A DNA stretch of 64,000 bases, from contig CAWDGV010000013.1 of assembly GCA_963801985.1 (NCBI GenBank), positions 62,001 through 126,000 of the forward strand, read 5' to 3'. How positions within the stretch are numbered: position 1 is the stretch's first letter; every line of letters begins with the position of its first letter. The position numbers and the translations under genes are program-made. Shown here in pieces: positions 36,168 to 45,197 of this stretch. Source of the stretch: JABDQZ01 sp963801985 (lineage in GTDB: Bacteria; Pseudomonadota; Gammaproteobacteria; Chromatiales; Chromatiaceae). Below the pieces are notes generated by a model, which worked only from the letters and a program-made list of their open reading frames with translations, searched no databases and was not told the DNA's origin.

Positions 36168-37988
36168 TCAATCGATTTGTATTTTCACATGAAAGTCATT
36201 CGTCGTGCAGTGCTGTCGTATGATGGCATCCATTTCTTCTTTTGAAGAGGCATTTATCGATCTTCGCCCTATTTCGAGGCCTTTCTTGGTTTTGCTTAAA
36301 AATATACAGGTTGCAGTATGCACCACTTTTTTCTTTCCTTTATGTTCCACCGTTACATTAAAGTCATCTGTCGTGCAATGCTGACGTATCATGGCATCCA
36401 TTTCTTCTTTTGAAGAGGCATTAATCAATCTTCGCCCTATTTCGAGGCCTTTCTTGGTTTTGCTCTTAAAAATGCATGTTGCGCTAAAATTACTCGCTGT
36501 AACTTTATTTTCTTTATCGCCACAAACAGTAGCCTTGGCCTGTTTAAGCTTTTGATCAAGACTGGCTGTCTTTTGTATGATGGCTTGATGCCCTGAGCTT
36601 TGTTGACAGTAATTATCTTTTAACGTCCATAAACTGGCAGATTTTTCCTGAGCCTGGCGCAGGTTTTTTTCAGCCTCAGCCAACTTGCAGTCTGCAATTT
36701 TGCTTTTAGCCTGGTTAAGCAGAGTCCCAATCTTGTTTGACTCTGTATCAACTGCTCTAGTCAGACGGTCTACCCACTTGATCTCAACCTTGTTTATAAA
36801 ACGTGTAGCGCACTCTAGGTTGGGGGGAAGCTCATTAGCTGTACCCCAGAGACGATATGTAATGTCACAGGCCCTTTTAAAATCACCATTCTCCAGAGCG
36901 CGATCAAAGATAGGTTTCTGTTGGCTAGCAAGTTGCGTGGCTTTCTGCCAGCTTTTGCGAGCCTTTTGTAGTTGTTGTTTGCGCTCGTCTATCTTCCCAA
37001 ACAGCTTGAGCATATTCAAAAGCGAACCCTGATTGTTTTTGAGGTCATTGTGTAAGTTTTTTAGCTTGGTTTGCTGAGGGTTCTGGTCGAATGCTTGGTT
37101 ATAGCCCCGCATGTAATCTATGTACCACTCGCCATAGCAGTCTGCATACATCTCGGCATAGCGGTACTCATGGCTGGCTACCCGGCAAAATTCACGCTGG
37201 CTCTGCTCGGCGAGACGCAGCTTTTCTGCAGCTTCGTCGAACTTGCATGCATCCAAGGCATACCTGGCTTGCCCGTAATGATGATCCGCTTTTACGTAAT
37301 CAGCCATAGTAATCATTTTGGATACGAACCCAAACCAGCTTTCCGCCGCCTCGATTGCTTTAGCCTTTGCAGCCTGGAAATCTTTATAGACCTTCCATGC
37401 CTTTTTTAAATCCTCCAAGCTTAATTTGGTAATATCTGAAAACGAGGCACTAAGCGCCCAAGCCCCGCCCATTGCCTCCATGAATTTCTTTTTTGCCTCT
37501 GCTGGCTTTTTATAGTCATAGTCGGTCAGAAACTTAATCATGGCATCACGCCGCTTGATTCTTATGTCAGGAGGCAAATCTTTTGCCTCACGGTAATAGG
37601 CCACAATGAAGCTCTTTATCACATCTTTTTTTAGTTGGCTGACCTGAGCCTGGGCCAAAGATTGTGTCGCTGGGATTTGAGCGAACAGAGGCGAAAGGAT
37701 CAGGAAGGCCTTATCCTTCATAGAACGGTCGTTAATACTCCGGGTCGCGAAGTCCAGAGCGTGCAAGGCATAACGGCCGGTTTGGGACAAGACCGAGGGG
37801 CGAGGCCCGCAATCTTTAGTCAGCTTATGCTTGAAACAGGAATATTTCCCGGCGCCTTCGAGATAGGTATCAAATGGGTCGGCCTGCGCTGTTGCAGTAC
37901 AAGATAAAGCCAGCACAAGAACAGTAGAAATGAGTCTTAGTAGCGTATTGCAGGGTTGGAACTGGCGGAAATTAATGCTAATAAACAT
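36168..37988 (-). CDS. Large secreted helical protein with duplicated C-terminal domain, unknown function
   Basis: The 606-residue protein has a long signal peptide (residues ~1-36, cleavage near AQA-DP). A mainly alpha-helical, Lys/Ala/Gln-rich body with scattered Cys follows, partly coiled-coil-like (~120-500). The C-terminus carries two near-identical ~43-residue units (TCIFxSKTKKGLEIGRR, INASSKEEMDA, IRQHCTT), each with two Cys that could form a disulfide. No family recognised. It lies inside the cassette-like region but is longer than typical cassettes, and no clear attC lies directly beside it. Confidence 0.75.
   Translation of the reverse strand: MFISINFRQFQPCNTLLRLISTVLVLALSCTATAQADPFDTYLEGAGKYSCFKHKLTKDCGPRPSVLSQTGRYALHALDFATRSINDRSMKDKAFLILSPLFAQIPATQSLAQAQVSQLKKDVIKSFIVAYYREAKDLPPDIRIKRRDAMIKFLTDYDYKKPAEAKKKFMEAMGGAWALSASFSDITKLSLEDLKKAWKVYKDFQAAKAKAIEAAESWFGFVSKMITMADYVKADHHYGQARYALDACKFDEAAEKLRLAEQSQREFCRVASHEYRYAEMYADCYGEWYIDYMRGYNQAFDQNPQQTKLKNLHNDLKNNQGSLLNMLKLFGKIDERKQQLQKARKSWQKATQLASQQKPIFDRALENGDFKRACDITYRLWGTANELPPNLECATRFINKVEIKWVDRLTRAVDTESNKIGTLLNQAKSKIADCKLAEAEKNLRQAQEKSASLWTLKDNYCQQSSGHQAIIQKTASLDQKLKQAKATVCGDKENKVTASNFSATCIFKSKTKKGLEIGRRLINASSKEEMDAMIRQHCTTDDFNVTVEHKGKKKVVHTATCIFLSKTKKGLEIGRRSINASSKEEMDAIIRQHCTTNDFHVKIQID
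36188..36487 (-). repeat. Direct repeat encoding the duplicated C-terminal domain
   Basis: Two copies (36188-36318 and 36365-36487), about 177 bp apart, share long identical runs such as the segments coding for SSKEEMDA and KKGLEIGRR. High DNA identity points to recent duplication. Confidence 0.85.
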
Positions 37989-38350
37989 CTCTAGCTCCTG
38001 AAGGCTGACACATTATTTATAATACTTTTGAAAAAACTACTCTGTATCTGTTTGATATCCCATGTCATAGATCAAATAATTATCAATATTAAGCTACAGC
38101 CGAGAAGCAGTCTCCCAGTAGAGGTTTTTTTGTTTGTTTATAGTCCACCATTAGCAATTAGAGACTAATTGCAGCATCAGCCATAATGACCGCGAAGGGC
38201 ATGTAACGGCTGTCTTCCCGTGAACGTATAGAGGTCTTGTGCTACCCATGACACACCTCCTGCCCCATACTTTAGGTCAATTTAGATGTGTCCACTGAAC
38301 CGGGGCAAGACTAAGTAGCGGAAGAAATGAGATAATGATTTTCCGACCTT
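37989..38350. other. Intergenic region 5' of the 606-residue protein gene
   Basis: About 360 bp with no convincing gene. Near 38281-38310 a TGTCCACTGAACCGGGGC stretch looks like part of an insertion-sequence end, but no matching end or transposase could be found. I leave it unassigned. Confidence 0.4.
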
Positions 38351-38412
38351 ATCTAACGACCAAGTTCATCAGCGCAGCTCTTTCCAGGGTCTGGTGGAGC
38401 GCCTTGTTAGGC
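38351..38412. repeat. attC-like site 3 (3' of the DUF6624 cassette)
   Basis: The cores ATCTAAC (38351-38357, RYYYAAC) and GTTAGGC (38406-38412, GTTRRRY) fit the integron consensus. The ~48-bp interior has a partial hairpin (GCGC..CTC with GGAGCGC). The site directly abuts the stop of the leftward DUF6624 gene. Confidence 0.75.
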
Positions 38413-39009
38413 CTAGGCGATCCACCCGACTTCCCTTAAAAATTGAGTCATCTCGGACTGTCTTTCGAGGTAATCTTTCGGTGGCAACAAATTGTTCTTT
38501 CTTACATCTTCTTCCATCTCTTTGACTCTTTCTTCTAATGTGTTTAAACCTACCTTCTTTCTTAGTTCATTCACATTTTCGGTATCTTCAATGACCCATG
38601 GACTGAATTGCCCCTTTTCGTTCCAATCGAAGTAGCTTCCATACACTTGTGGCTCCCTGCTAAAGTAACGAATTCCATCCGTTAGACACGCAAGATGTCT
38701 AATGTTCGCCTCATTTTCTTGTACTGCACTTTGAAATACAGGAAAGCACTTTTTCATAAAATCTGGCCTACTAATGGAATGCTGAAGGATCAACCATGCT
38801 GCATCCGCTCCTTCTTTGCCAACCAAGCTGATTTTAGGCCATCCATAAGTTTCAACGAAACTCTCGAGTTCGTTTGCCTGTTTTAAATGCAGCTCACGGA
38901 TTTTTTTCGGATAGCCTTCATATAGCGAACCATCCCTTGCAAGTTCTGTTTTCAGATGATTTTCTTCTTCTACCATCTTCACCAGTCTGCTCTTTAATTC
39001 TTCATTCAT
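38413..39009 (-). CDS. DUF6624 protein, cassette gene
   Basis: From ATG 39009 the product has ~198 residues. The centre, GWPKISLVGKEGADAAWLILQHS, matches the DUF6624 family, whose function is unknown. The rest is acidic and helical with a Leu/Glu-rich C-terminus. The upstream ATG at 39039 lies inside an attC-like site, so 39009, 13 bp after the core GTTAAGC, is the more likely start. It is flanked by attC-like sites 3 and 4. Confidence 0.85.
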   Translation of the reverse strand: MNEELKSRLVKMVEEENHLKTELARDGSLYEGYPKKIRELHLKQANELESFVETYGWPKISLVGKEGADAAWLILQHSISRPDFMKKCFPVFQSAVQENEANIRHLACLTDGIRYFSREPQVYGSYFDWNEKGQFSPWVIEDTENVNELRKKVGLNTLEERVKEMEEDVRKNNLLPPKDYLERQSEMTQFLREVGWIA

Positions 39010-39021
39010 ACTCAAATAAAG

Positions 39022-39094
39022 GCTTAACGCTGCATTCACCGGAGAGCGAGGAGCCCCAGCGACGAGTAAATCCGAGTGAAATGCTTTGTTAGCC
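39022..39094. repeat. attC-like site 4 (3' of the cytochrome cassette)
   Basis: The cores are GCTTAAC (39022-39028) and GTTAGCC (39088-39094; one base off GTTRRRY). The arms GCATTCACCGGA and TCCGAGTGAAATGC pair with two extrahelical bases, the typical attC asymmetry. It separates the DUF6624 and cytochrome genes. Confidence 0.78.
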
Positions 39095-39117
39095 TTTTTT
39101 CATTATTGAGTACTAAC

Positions 39118-39552
39118 TCACTCAGCTGTAAACATGGCATGACAAGCTAGGCATTGCTTCATTAATTCTCCAGTGAACGACGCTAAAGTGTCCATGTCAT
39201 CAGTTTCAGCACGTATCACCAATTCTTCAAACATCATGTGGGTTGGCCCACCGATTTCTTTAAATGATTGCGGTGTCTTTTTCTTTATGGAAACTGGGGT
39301 TTCTCTAGCCATTCTGTTGCCAGAATAACGAGCGGACTTGATGATTAAATCACGATTTTCTTCGCCTATGCCGGCTATTACCCCTTGAATACTTGCAAGC
39401 ATTTGCCGCATTTCACTTAGAAACTCAGCCTTCTCAGCATCAGTGAAGCCCAGCTTGATTCTATTGTCTTGGCTTTCAAGATCGATAGCACCGATTGGCA
39501 GGCTAAGGAAAAATATTGCTGTCGATAGGAATAATGCGAGTATGTTTTTCAT
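39118..39552 (-). CDS. Small periplasmic c-type cytochrome-like protein, cassette gene
   Basis: The 144-residue protein has a signal peptide (residues ~1-22) and a mostly helical body. A single heme-attachment motif C134-L-A-C137-H138 lies close to the C-terminus, as in cytochrome c'-type four-helix proteins. No distal methionine is obvious. A role in electron transfer or gas binding is possible but not shown. It lies between attC-like sites 4 and 5 and faces the same way as the other cassette genes. Cytochromes are unusual cassette cargo. Confidence 0.8.
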   Translation of the reverse strand: MKNILALFLSTAIFFLSLPIGAIDLESQDNRIKLGFTDAEKAEFLSEMRQMLASIQGVIAGIGEENRDLIIKSARYSGNRMARETPVSIKKKTPQSFKEIGGPTHMMFEELVIRAETDDMDTLASFTGELMKQCLACHAMFTAE

Positions 39553-39567
39553 GGTTTCTCTTTATTA

Positions 39568-39649
39568 GGCTAACGCCGTAAATAAATTGCACATTTGTAG
39601 TGAGCAGCGCGAACGAAAAATGTGTCAATGTTGATTTGCATTGTTAGGC
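39568..39649. repeat. attC-like site 5 (3' of the patatin cassette)
   Basis: The right core GTTAGGC (39643-39649) is perfect; the left core GGCTAAC (39568-39574) is near-consensus. The arms TTGCACATTT and AAATGTGTCAA pair with one bulged base, then GC-rich inner bases form the loop. The stop codon of the patatin gene lies in the right core. Confidence 0.82.
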
Positions 39650-40540
39650 CATACTTAATACGTGATGTATTTCTGGCAACATCCTTTGGACGCACTCCTT
39701 TCCCTCCGTTACAGCTTCATTTGCTCGATAAAATTCCAGCAATCCAATATGAGATAGCTTTGGGGAAAGCAATATATCTGGGGGATCCCCAGCCATGCGA
39801 CTTCTAGTAATTCTATCTTGAGTTATATTGACCGAACTCGCGATTGCTTCAAATAGGCTCGGTGGTTGATCATCTACCTTGGTTGTAGAAAATATAGAAG
39901 ATGTATATTCTGCAACTAGGTCAGTGAGTTTATCCACAACACCTAAATCTTGTTTTTTTGTATTCTCTGTTTTTTTAAGATGTTTGCCGACAATATCACC
40001 ATTTAAATTTACGGCTATAACAATATCTGCACCTAGTGCGCGACAAACCGAAACCGGAACCGGATTGACTAACCCTCCATCTACTAGCCATTTATTGTTA
40101 TTTCTAATTGCCGGAAAGAGACCAGGCAAGGAAATGGATGACCAAACGGCTTCTAAGACTGGCCCTTTCGTTAACCATACCTCTCTGCCGGTTTCTAAAT
40201 CCGTTGATACAGTGGCATATTGTTTAGCAAGATTCTCTATTGCCGCATTATCACTAGCTACGTATTCATTTAAAAAATGATGCAGTCTTTCTGTATTAAC
40301 AAAACCATTCAGCGATGAGTTAATTTCAAAAAACCTAGCCGTTTCAAGCTTTGTTAATGAACACGCCCATTCTTCTAACTTCTCAAGATTATCTGACACA
40401 TAGGATGCGCCAACTAATGAGCCTATGGACGTGCCACAAACAATATTTGGCACGATTCCATGCTCAGCCAATGCTTCGATTACACCTATATGCGACCACC
40501 CACGAGAAGAACCGCTTCCAAGTGCTAAACCAATATTCAT
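39644..40540 (-). CDS. Patatin-like phospholipase, cassette gene
   Basis: The 298-residue protein has the patatin features in order: the glycine-rich oxyanion segment GSGSSRGWSHIG (8-19), the nucleophile elbow GTSIG (~36-40, Ser catalytic) and the catalytic dyad Asp in DGGLVNP (~156). It resembles RssA-type lipases, which hydrolyse phospholipids at the membrane or act on signals. No signal peptide is present, so a cytoplasmic or membrane-associated location is expected. It is flanked on the 3' side by a clear attC-like site and on the 5' side by a half-site, so it is probably the end cassette. Confidence 0.93.
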   Translation of the reverse strand: MNIGLALGSGSSRGWSHIGVIEALAEHGIVPNIVCGTSIGSLVGASYVSDNLEKLEEWACSLTKLETARFFEINSSLNGFVNTERLHHFLNEYVASDNAAIENLAKQYATVSTDLETGREVWLTKGPVLEAVWSSISLPGLFPAIRNNNKWLVDGGLVNPVPVSVCRALGADIVIAVNLNGDIVGKHLKKTENTKKQDLGVVDKLTDLVAEYTSSIFSTTKVDDQPPSLFEAIASSVNITQDRITRSRMAGDPPDILLSPKLSHIGLLEFYRANEAVTEGKECVQRMLPEIHHVLSMA

Positions 40541-40576
40541 TCTGATCTCGCTATGATGCTCATTGTGTTTTGTAAG

Positions 40577-40583
40577 GCCTAAC
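40577..40583. repeat. attC half-site GCCTAAC at the right end of the array
   Basis: A RYYYAAC core occurs 37 bp upstream of the patatin start. No matching GTTRRRY core and arms could be paired with confidence in the next 150 bp. It may be a degenerate attC or the junction of the array with the chromosome. Confidence 0.4.
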
Positions 40584-40796
40584 TATAAATATACCCCACA
40601 TGCGTCCGATAATACCGAGCGATTTATGTCATGTATTCCGGCTTTCACGTGGATAACTTGTTGATTTACCATGATCTAGCTTCTGAAAGGGAACGTATAT
40701 TACATAGAGCAAAGTGGACGCATTGAAGTATCTAGTAAAACAAGAAATTTCCATTATTTAAAATATCCTCTTGGTCCGCTTTCAGCAAAAGGAGGC

Positions 40797-41012
40797 TTAT
40801 TCACTTCCATCAAGCATCACACGTTTACCCTTGACCACGGCAGACAACTTCAACCCTACATGTCCACATTCTTTACAGATCATTTCGTCCGCCACTTCTC
40901 GTTCCCAGTTGTAGTCTATTGTGTGGATGTCTAAGTCTTCTTCCCAACCGCAAGCATCGCAATGGCAGCGGAGGTCATAATGGTCTGCAAATTTTTCATT
41001 TACGTGAGACAT
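40797..41012 (-). CDS. Small zinc-ribbon-like protein
   Basis: The 71-residue protein carries CHCDACGWEE near the N-terminus and CKECGHVG near the C-terminus, four or five Cys in CxC/CxxC pairs that could bind one zinc. It has no signal peptide or recognised family. It starts at ATG 41012 (AGGAAT just upstream) and stands outside the attC-bounded array. Function unknown. Confidence 0.7.
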   Translation of the reverse strand: MSHVNEKFADHYDLRCHCDACGWEEDLDIHTIDYNWEREVADEMICKECGHVGLKLSAVVKGKRVMLDGSE

Positions 41013-41271
41013 GATTTCATTCCTTTTTCATTCTGTAACTCAAGCTAATTTAGTCTGCTTACAAGCTTAAATGAGACCCTATCATATTTTGATTGTTTGA
41101 CAGTAATCACAATTTTGTTTAGTACGCTTCTGGCCGAAAGTCCCGATAAGTCATGAAATCAATAGCGTACGCTTTTTTCAAGAATTGTGTTGGGTTGCCA
41201 GTTGAGTAAAACTTCCTGTTTCAACCTATTGCATGAAGATGCTACCCATACTGCTGCATTTATTTAGGTGT

Positions 41272-42507
41272 TTATTCAATTTCCTTTATTTTTTGGATTT
41301 GCACAATTTTTTGGCTAATGCCATACATTCGTCGCTGATGGAGCTCGTCTCCGAATGCTTCTCCTTTTAAGCCGGTTTTGGCAATTTCCTCGGTTGATAT
41401 AGCCGCCGCTTCGTCAAAGATAGCTTTTACATATTCAGCTTGAGGGTACGGGCTATCGTCTAAACCTTTTCTGCCCTGTGCGTCAGCCTGGCACACCAAC
41501 AGGAATTGATCTAAATCGCCTGGTCGTTTAAAAGCACCGATGTTGGTAAACATTTTGACAAATGTCTTTGGCGTCAACTCAAATGCACGATGGACATGCA
41601 AGTGGTATTCAGCGCAAATCTTGCCGAACTGTTGGTAGCGGTTTGGCGCCCGTAGACGATTGCACAGCTGCTCTACCAGGCGGACACCCTTTTTTTCATG
41701 GCCGATGTGTCGGGGTAACATGGAAGCTTTGGTTATACCCTTGCCAAGATCGTGGACCAGAGCCCCAAAACGAACGACTGGATCGGGCGATAGCGCTACG
41801 GCTTTTTTCAGCGTCATGAGCATATGAACACCGGTGTCGATCTCTGGATGATACTTTTCGGTTTGTGGCACGCCAAACAATCGATCGATCTCTGGGAATA
41901 TCTTTGCCAGCACACCCATTTCTCGCAGTTTAGTGATGAAGATATCGGGATGCGCTTCTTCTAATGTTTTCTGTAATTCTGACCAGATGCGTTCTGGTAC
42001 CAATTCATCCAGATCATCTTCTTCTAGCATGGTTTGGATGAGTGAATGTGTTTCATCTGCTATGAAAAACCCATAACGGGCGGCAAGCCTGGCAGTTCTA
42101 AGGACTCTGACAGGGTCCTCCCTAAAACTTGGACTGACATGACGTAAAACTTTGGCTTTCAGATCTCTCGCCCCATTGAACGGATCTATCAATTCACCGT
42201 TTTTAGTCATGGCCATGGCATTGATGGTGAGATCTCGTTTTTCAAGATCGTCTTCAAGACTGACATTCGGATCAGCGAAGATTCGCCTGTCTTTGATTTG
42301 TTGTGATGTAGTACGTTCGGTCCTGGCTAAGGCATAGATCTCTTTGGTCTTTGGATGCAAAAAAACAGGGAATTCTTTGCCTATCAGTTGATATCCCTGA
42401 TTAAGCATTTCATCGACAGTAGAGCCCACAACAACCCAGTCGCGGTCCTTGGGCTCAAGACCGAGTAACTTGTCACGTACATAACCGCCAACGATATAAG
42501 ATTTCAT
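41272..42507 (-). CDS. cca: Multifunctional CCA tRNA nucleotidyltransferase
   Basis: The 411-residue enzyme starts MKSYIVGGYVRDKLLG and has the metal-binding KDRDWVVVG (Asp21 and Asp23). The conserved EKRDLTINAMA, the REDPVRVLRTARLAARYGF segment and a C-terminal HD domain with HDLGKG follow. This is the class II enzyme that adds or repairs the 3' CCA of tRNA without a template. The HD domain gives the phosphatase/phosphodiesterase activities known for the E. coli form. Length matches E. coli Cca. Convergent or operonic partners are not apparent. Confidence 0.96.
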   Translation of the reverse strand: MKSYIVGGYVRDKLLGLEPKDRDWVVVGSTVDEMLNQGYQLIGKEFPVFLHPKTKEIYALARTERTTSQQIKDRRIFADPNVSLEDDLEKRDLTINAMAMTKNGELIDPFNGARDLKAKVLRHVSPSFREDPVRVLRTARLAARYGFFIADETHSLIQTMLEEDDLDELVPERIWSELQKTLEEAHPDIFITKLREMGVLAKIFPEIDRLFGVPQTEKYHPEIDTGVHMLMTLKKAVALSPDPVVRFGALVHDLGKGITKASMLPRHIGHEKKGVRLVEQLCNRLRAPNRYQQFGKICAEYHLHVHRAFELTPKTFVKMFTNIGAFKRPGDLDQFLLVCQADAQGRKGLDDSPYPQAEYVKAIFDEAAAISTEEIAKTGLKGEAFGDELHQRRMYGISQKIVQIQKIKEIE

Positions 42508-42568
42508 TTTTGGGCCTTGATCAGCGGTAGAACCTATTCACAGGCTTATGACTTTTTTAACGCTATGA

Positions 42569-43579
42569 TCAAGTTTCTTGTTTCTCTTTAATATGATCTT
42601 TAATAAACGGTATCAATGTTTTACTGATGTCCCTGATCTTGATCCTGTTTGTGGGCTCAAAATTTATCGGTCGACATAACGCTGTTGTCTGTATGCCAAT
42701 CCGGGCGACATAAAGGCCTACACCGATACCCTGCCCCAGTCTTGATGAAACAATGCCGGCTGTAGTCATTGATGAAAAATCCGAGATGGCATCGGTCATG
42801 ATTTCGGTGGCACCCGCCAGGGCCATTGCCTTGAGCAATTGGCGGGCAAGATTAATACGTCCCGGCAAACTGGGGCGTAAGCCATAGACCTGTCCGATCT
42901 CGTCGATCATGTGGCTGATTCGCCATAAAGACAGCAGTATGTCTGCAATCGCTAACGGGCTTATTGCCACGAGCACGCCCGCTTGCTGGGCATGACGGGA
43001 AACAATCGTTATCGCCTTTTTATCAAGTACTTCCAGAAAGTGTGCTGAGAGATGGGTCATGACCTCGGCATCGTTGGCATAATCTGGAATGGAAGCCACG
43101 GCTCTTGCCAGTAAGTGTTCCTGGGGCTTTTCCAGGTAAAGTTGTTCCAGCTCCTTAATAAAACGATTGGCGTTGCCCAGGGTTTTTCCATTGATAAAAC
43201 TTTGAGCCTGGTCTCGAAACCGGCTAACCGATTGCAGTTCCTGCTGGTTATAGCGGTACGATCTGAGTACCACGAGTAACAAGCCCAACAGGCTGAGCAG
43301 TAAAACGGCCGCCAAACCACCCAGACTCCAATGTATTTGGCTCAAGCTATAAACGAAGGCTATGAACTCCCAGCCAACAAGGCTTAGCAATGTTACACCC
43401 AGTATTTTAAAAAAAGGTTTAAGCCAGCGAATGCGAAGCGGTTCCAGGTGATAGGGGTTCGGGTTTTCAGTCGTTGCTGTCTCTACTTCGTCAACAAGGC
43501 TTACCGGCAAAGGCAATGACTCTTCATCGGCTACCGGGATGAAATACTGATCTTCAAATGTTGTATTGTTATCGGCCAC
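42569..43579 (-). CDS. ycjF: DUF697/YcjF-like membrane protein
   Basis: The 336-residue protein has two membrane helices (~62-105) after an acidic N-terminus. A cytoplasmic helical domain and a C-terminal DUF697 domain with Gly/Ala-rich hydrophobic stretches (~200-310; GVLVAISPLAIADILL, GQGIGVGLYVARIG) follow. E. coli YcjF has the same layout and is paired with YcjX. The start overlaps the stop of the ycjX gene by one base, as in other gammaproteobacteria. The pair is induced by heat and phage-shock signals in enterobacteria; its biochemical role is unclear. Confidence 0.9.
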   Translation of the reverse strand: MADNNTTFEDQYFIPVADEESLPLPVSLVDEVETATTENPNPYHLEPLRIRWLKPFFKILGVTLLSLVGWEFIAFVYSLSQIHWSLGGLAAVLLLSLLGLLLVVLRSYRYNQQELQSVSRFRDQAQSFINGKTLGNANRFIKELEQLYLEKPQEHLLARAVASIPDYANDAEVMTHLSAHFLEVLDKKAITIVSRHAQQAGVLVAISPLAIADILLSLWRISHMIDEIGQVYGLRPSLPGRINLARQLLKAMALAGATEIMTDAISDFSSMTTAGIVSSRLGQGIGVGLYVARIGIQTTALCRPINFEPTNRIKIRDISKTLIPFIKDHIKEKQET

Positions 43580-45000
43580 TAGAACTTGTCTCCTAACAAT
43601 TCGCGAATGACAGTATCCATACGCACATGCGGTAAGGCATCACCCTGGCCTAACCCTGGGTTGAGCGGGGGACGTAACCTTCTTAGCTTCCAATCATTAA
43701 ATGAATTCCACTGTTCATCGCTGGGCAAGGCAGCGGGGATCTCGGGATGACGCATGAGACCGGCTTTACCGTCATCAAGCACACCGATCAGGTAGTCTGT
43801 TTGCTCCCGCTGTACCGGTTCTGTACAGCGAACCGAGGCCAGTGCCTCGGTAAAAACATCCACCTGCTCGTAACTGGTTTTCCGATAAATTTCACGCACG
43901 ATGGCAGCCGTTAAGGCACGTACGTTCTCATGCTGTGCCGGTAACACCTGGTCGATCTTTGAGGCTGCGATGACAACACGGTCTATCTTGGGTGAAAACA
44001 AGCGCTGGATGATATTGTTTTGACCATACTCAAAAATACCGAGTAAACGCGACATGGTCACCATCAGGTCTTCCATACTGGCTTTGCCGGCATTAAGTGT
44101 TTTTAACACGTCAATCAATATGATCTGGCGATCAATATCACTGAAAAAATGCTGGTGAAAGGGCTTGACCTGTTTTTCCACATAATCCTCGTAGGCCTTT
44201 TTCATGACCGCGTACCAGGAACCGGGCTTAGCCTTGTTGAGCGTTTTTTCATCGTAGTTCATGGCCATGATTACGGGAAAAAACGGCTCGATAATTTCGC
44301 CTTCACTGGGCAACAGGAAACGTCCCGGCTGTAACAGGCTGAGTCCCTGTTGCTTACAAAGCTTGAGAAACTTAACGTACTCGGCATGTACCCTGAGAAG
44401 TTTATCCGGTTCCAGCGTGGACACGGGGTTGATCGATTCAATCAGGGGCAACAGGTTACCCAGCAAGTCTTTACGGGGCTGTTGGTTAAACAGCTGGTGA
44501 CATTCTCTTGACCAGTTATAAAAACTCTGTGTCACCAGGGGCAGATCAACCAGCCATTCGCCAGGATAATCCCGGATCTCGAGGTACAAGGTCCGGTATT
44601 GTTTTCCAGGCCGTGTAAACAGCGTGGATCGAGGCCGATAACGAATCTCCAGCAACAGATGGCTGTAATCCACGGTTGAAACCGGCCACCTGGGCTCTGC
44701 CGAGGCGAGCGCATCGATGGCTGAATCGTAATCAAACAGCGCCTCACCTGTTGTTATGTTTTTCAGCGAACACCCCATGAAGCGACCCTGGGTTATCGGT
44801 GAAAAAGAAGGTAACGTGGCATGCTGAAAGTTGATCAACTGGTAGACCAGACTGGTGATGAAACTGGATTTGCCACTACCACTGAGACCGGTCACACCGA
44901 GTACAACACGCTTATCGAGTAGTCGATCGTAGGCTTTACCGCCTTCGTAGGCCGCCTTGTTTAAGAGGCTGGATACCTGGTTTAACGTGATGCTTTTCAA
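43579..45000 (-). CDS. ycjX: YcjX/DUF463-family P-loop NTPase
   Basis: The 473-residue protein has a Walker A motif GLSGSGKSS (~38-46) and the family segments GCSLKNITTGEALFDYDSA and YLEIRDYPGEWLVDLPL, the latter acting as switch/Walker B region. VVIAASKIDQV (~333) is the base-recognition motif. It belongs to the Ras-like YcjX family, usually next to the YcjF membrane protein. It is a cytoplasmic NTPase thought to work at the membrane in stress. The two genes form a leftward operon. Confidence 0.93.
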   Translation of the reverse strand: MKSITLNQVSSLLNKAAYEGGKAYDRLLDKRVVLGVTGLSGSGKSSFITSLVYQLINFQHATLPSFSPITQGRFMGCSLKNITTGEALFDYDSAIDALASAEPRWPVSTVDYSHLLLEIRYRPRSTLFTRPGKQYRTLYLEIRDYPGEWLVDLPLVTQSFYNWSRECHQLFNQQPRKDLLGNLLPLIESINPVSTLEPDKLLRVHAEYVKFLKLCKQQGLSLLQPGRFLLPSEGEIIEPFFPVIMAMNYDEKTLNKAKPGSWYAVMKKAYEDYVEKQVKPFHQHFFSDIDRQIILIDVLKTLNAGKASMEDLMVTMSRLLGIFEYGQNNIIQRLFSPKIDRVVIAASKIDQVLPAQHENVRALTAAIVREIYRKTSYEQVDVFTEALASVRCTEPVQREQTDYLIGVLDDGKAGLMRHPEIPAALPSDEQWNSFNDWKLRRLRPPLNPGLGQGDALPHVRMDTVIRELLGDKF

Positions 45001-45197
45001 AATAGGGATAAAAGGCTTACCTGGCTGCCAGTGGAGTTTGATTGCTTAAGTTTAAAAAAATGTCGAGACATTATCGAGCAATAGTATCAGAAATATTTTT
45101 TAGCCTCTTTTCTAATCAGAAAAGGTCATCAGTCCAAATTCATGCCCGGCGCAGACGTTGTGCTTCCTCAAAAGCTAACAACTCTGCAAATCGACAG

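Noticed and set aside
34884..40723. Direct and inverted copies of ATGCGTCC(G) at 34884, 40600 and 40716 near the ends of the cassette region
   Set aside because: Matches of 8-9 bp over this distance are expected by chance; no longer repeat or target duplication was found.
34970..41270. A tyrosine-recombinase (IntI) gene for the cassette array
   Set aside because: No frame in the region or nearby shows the R..H-R..Y recombinase motifs.
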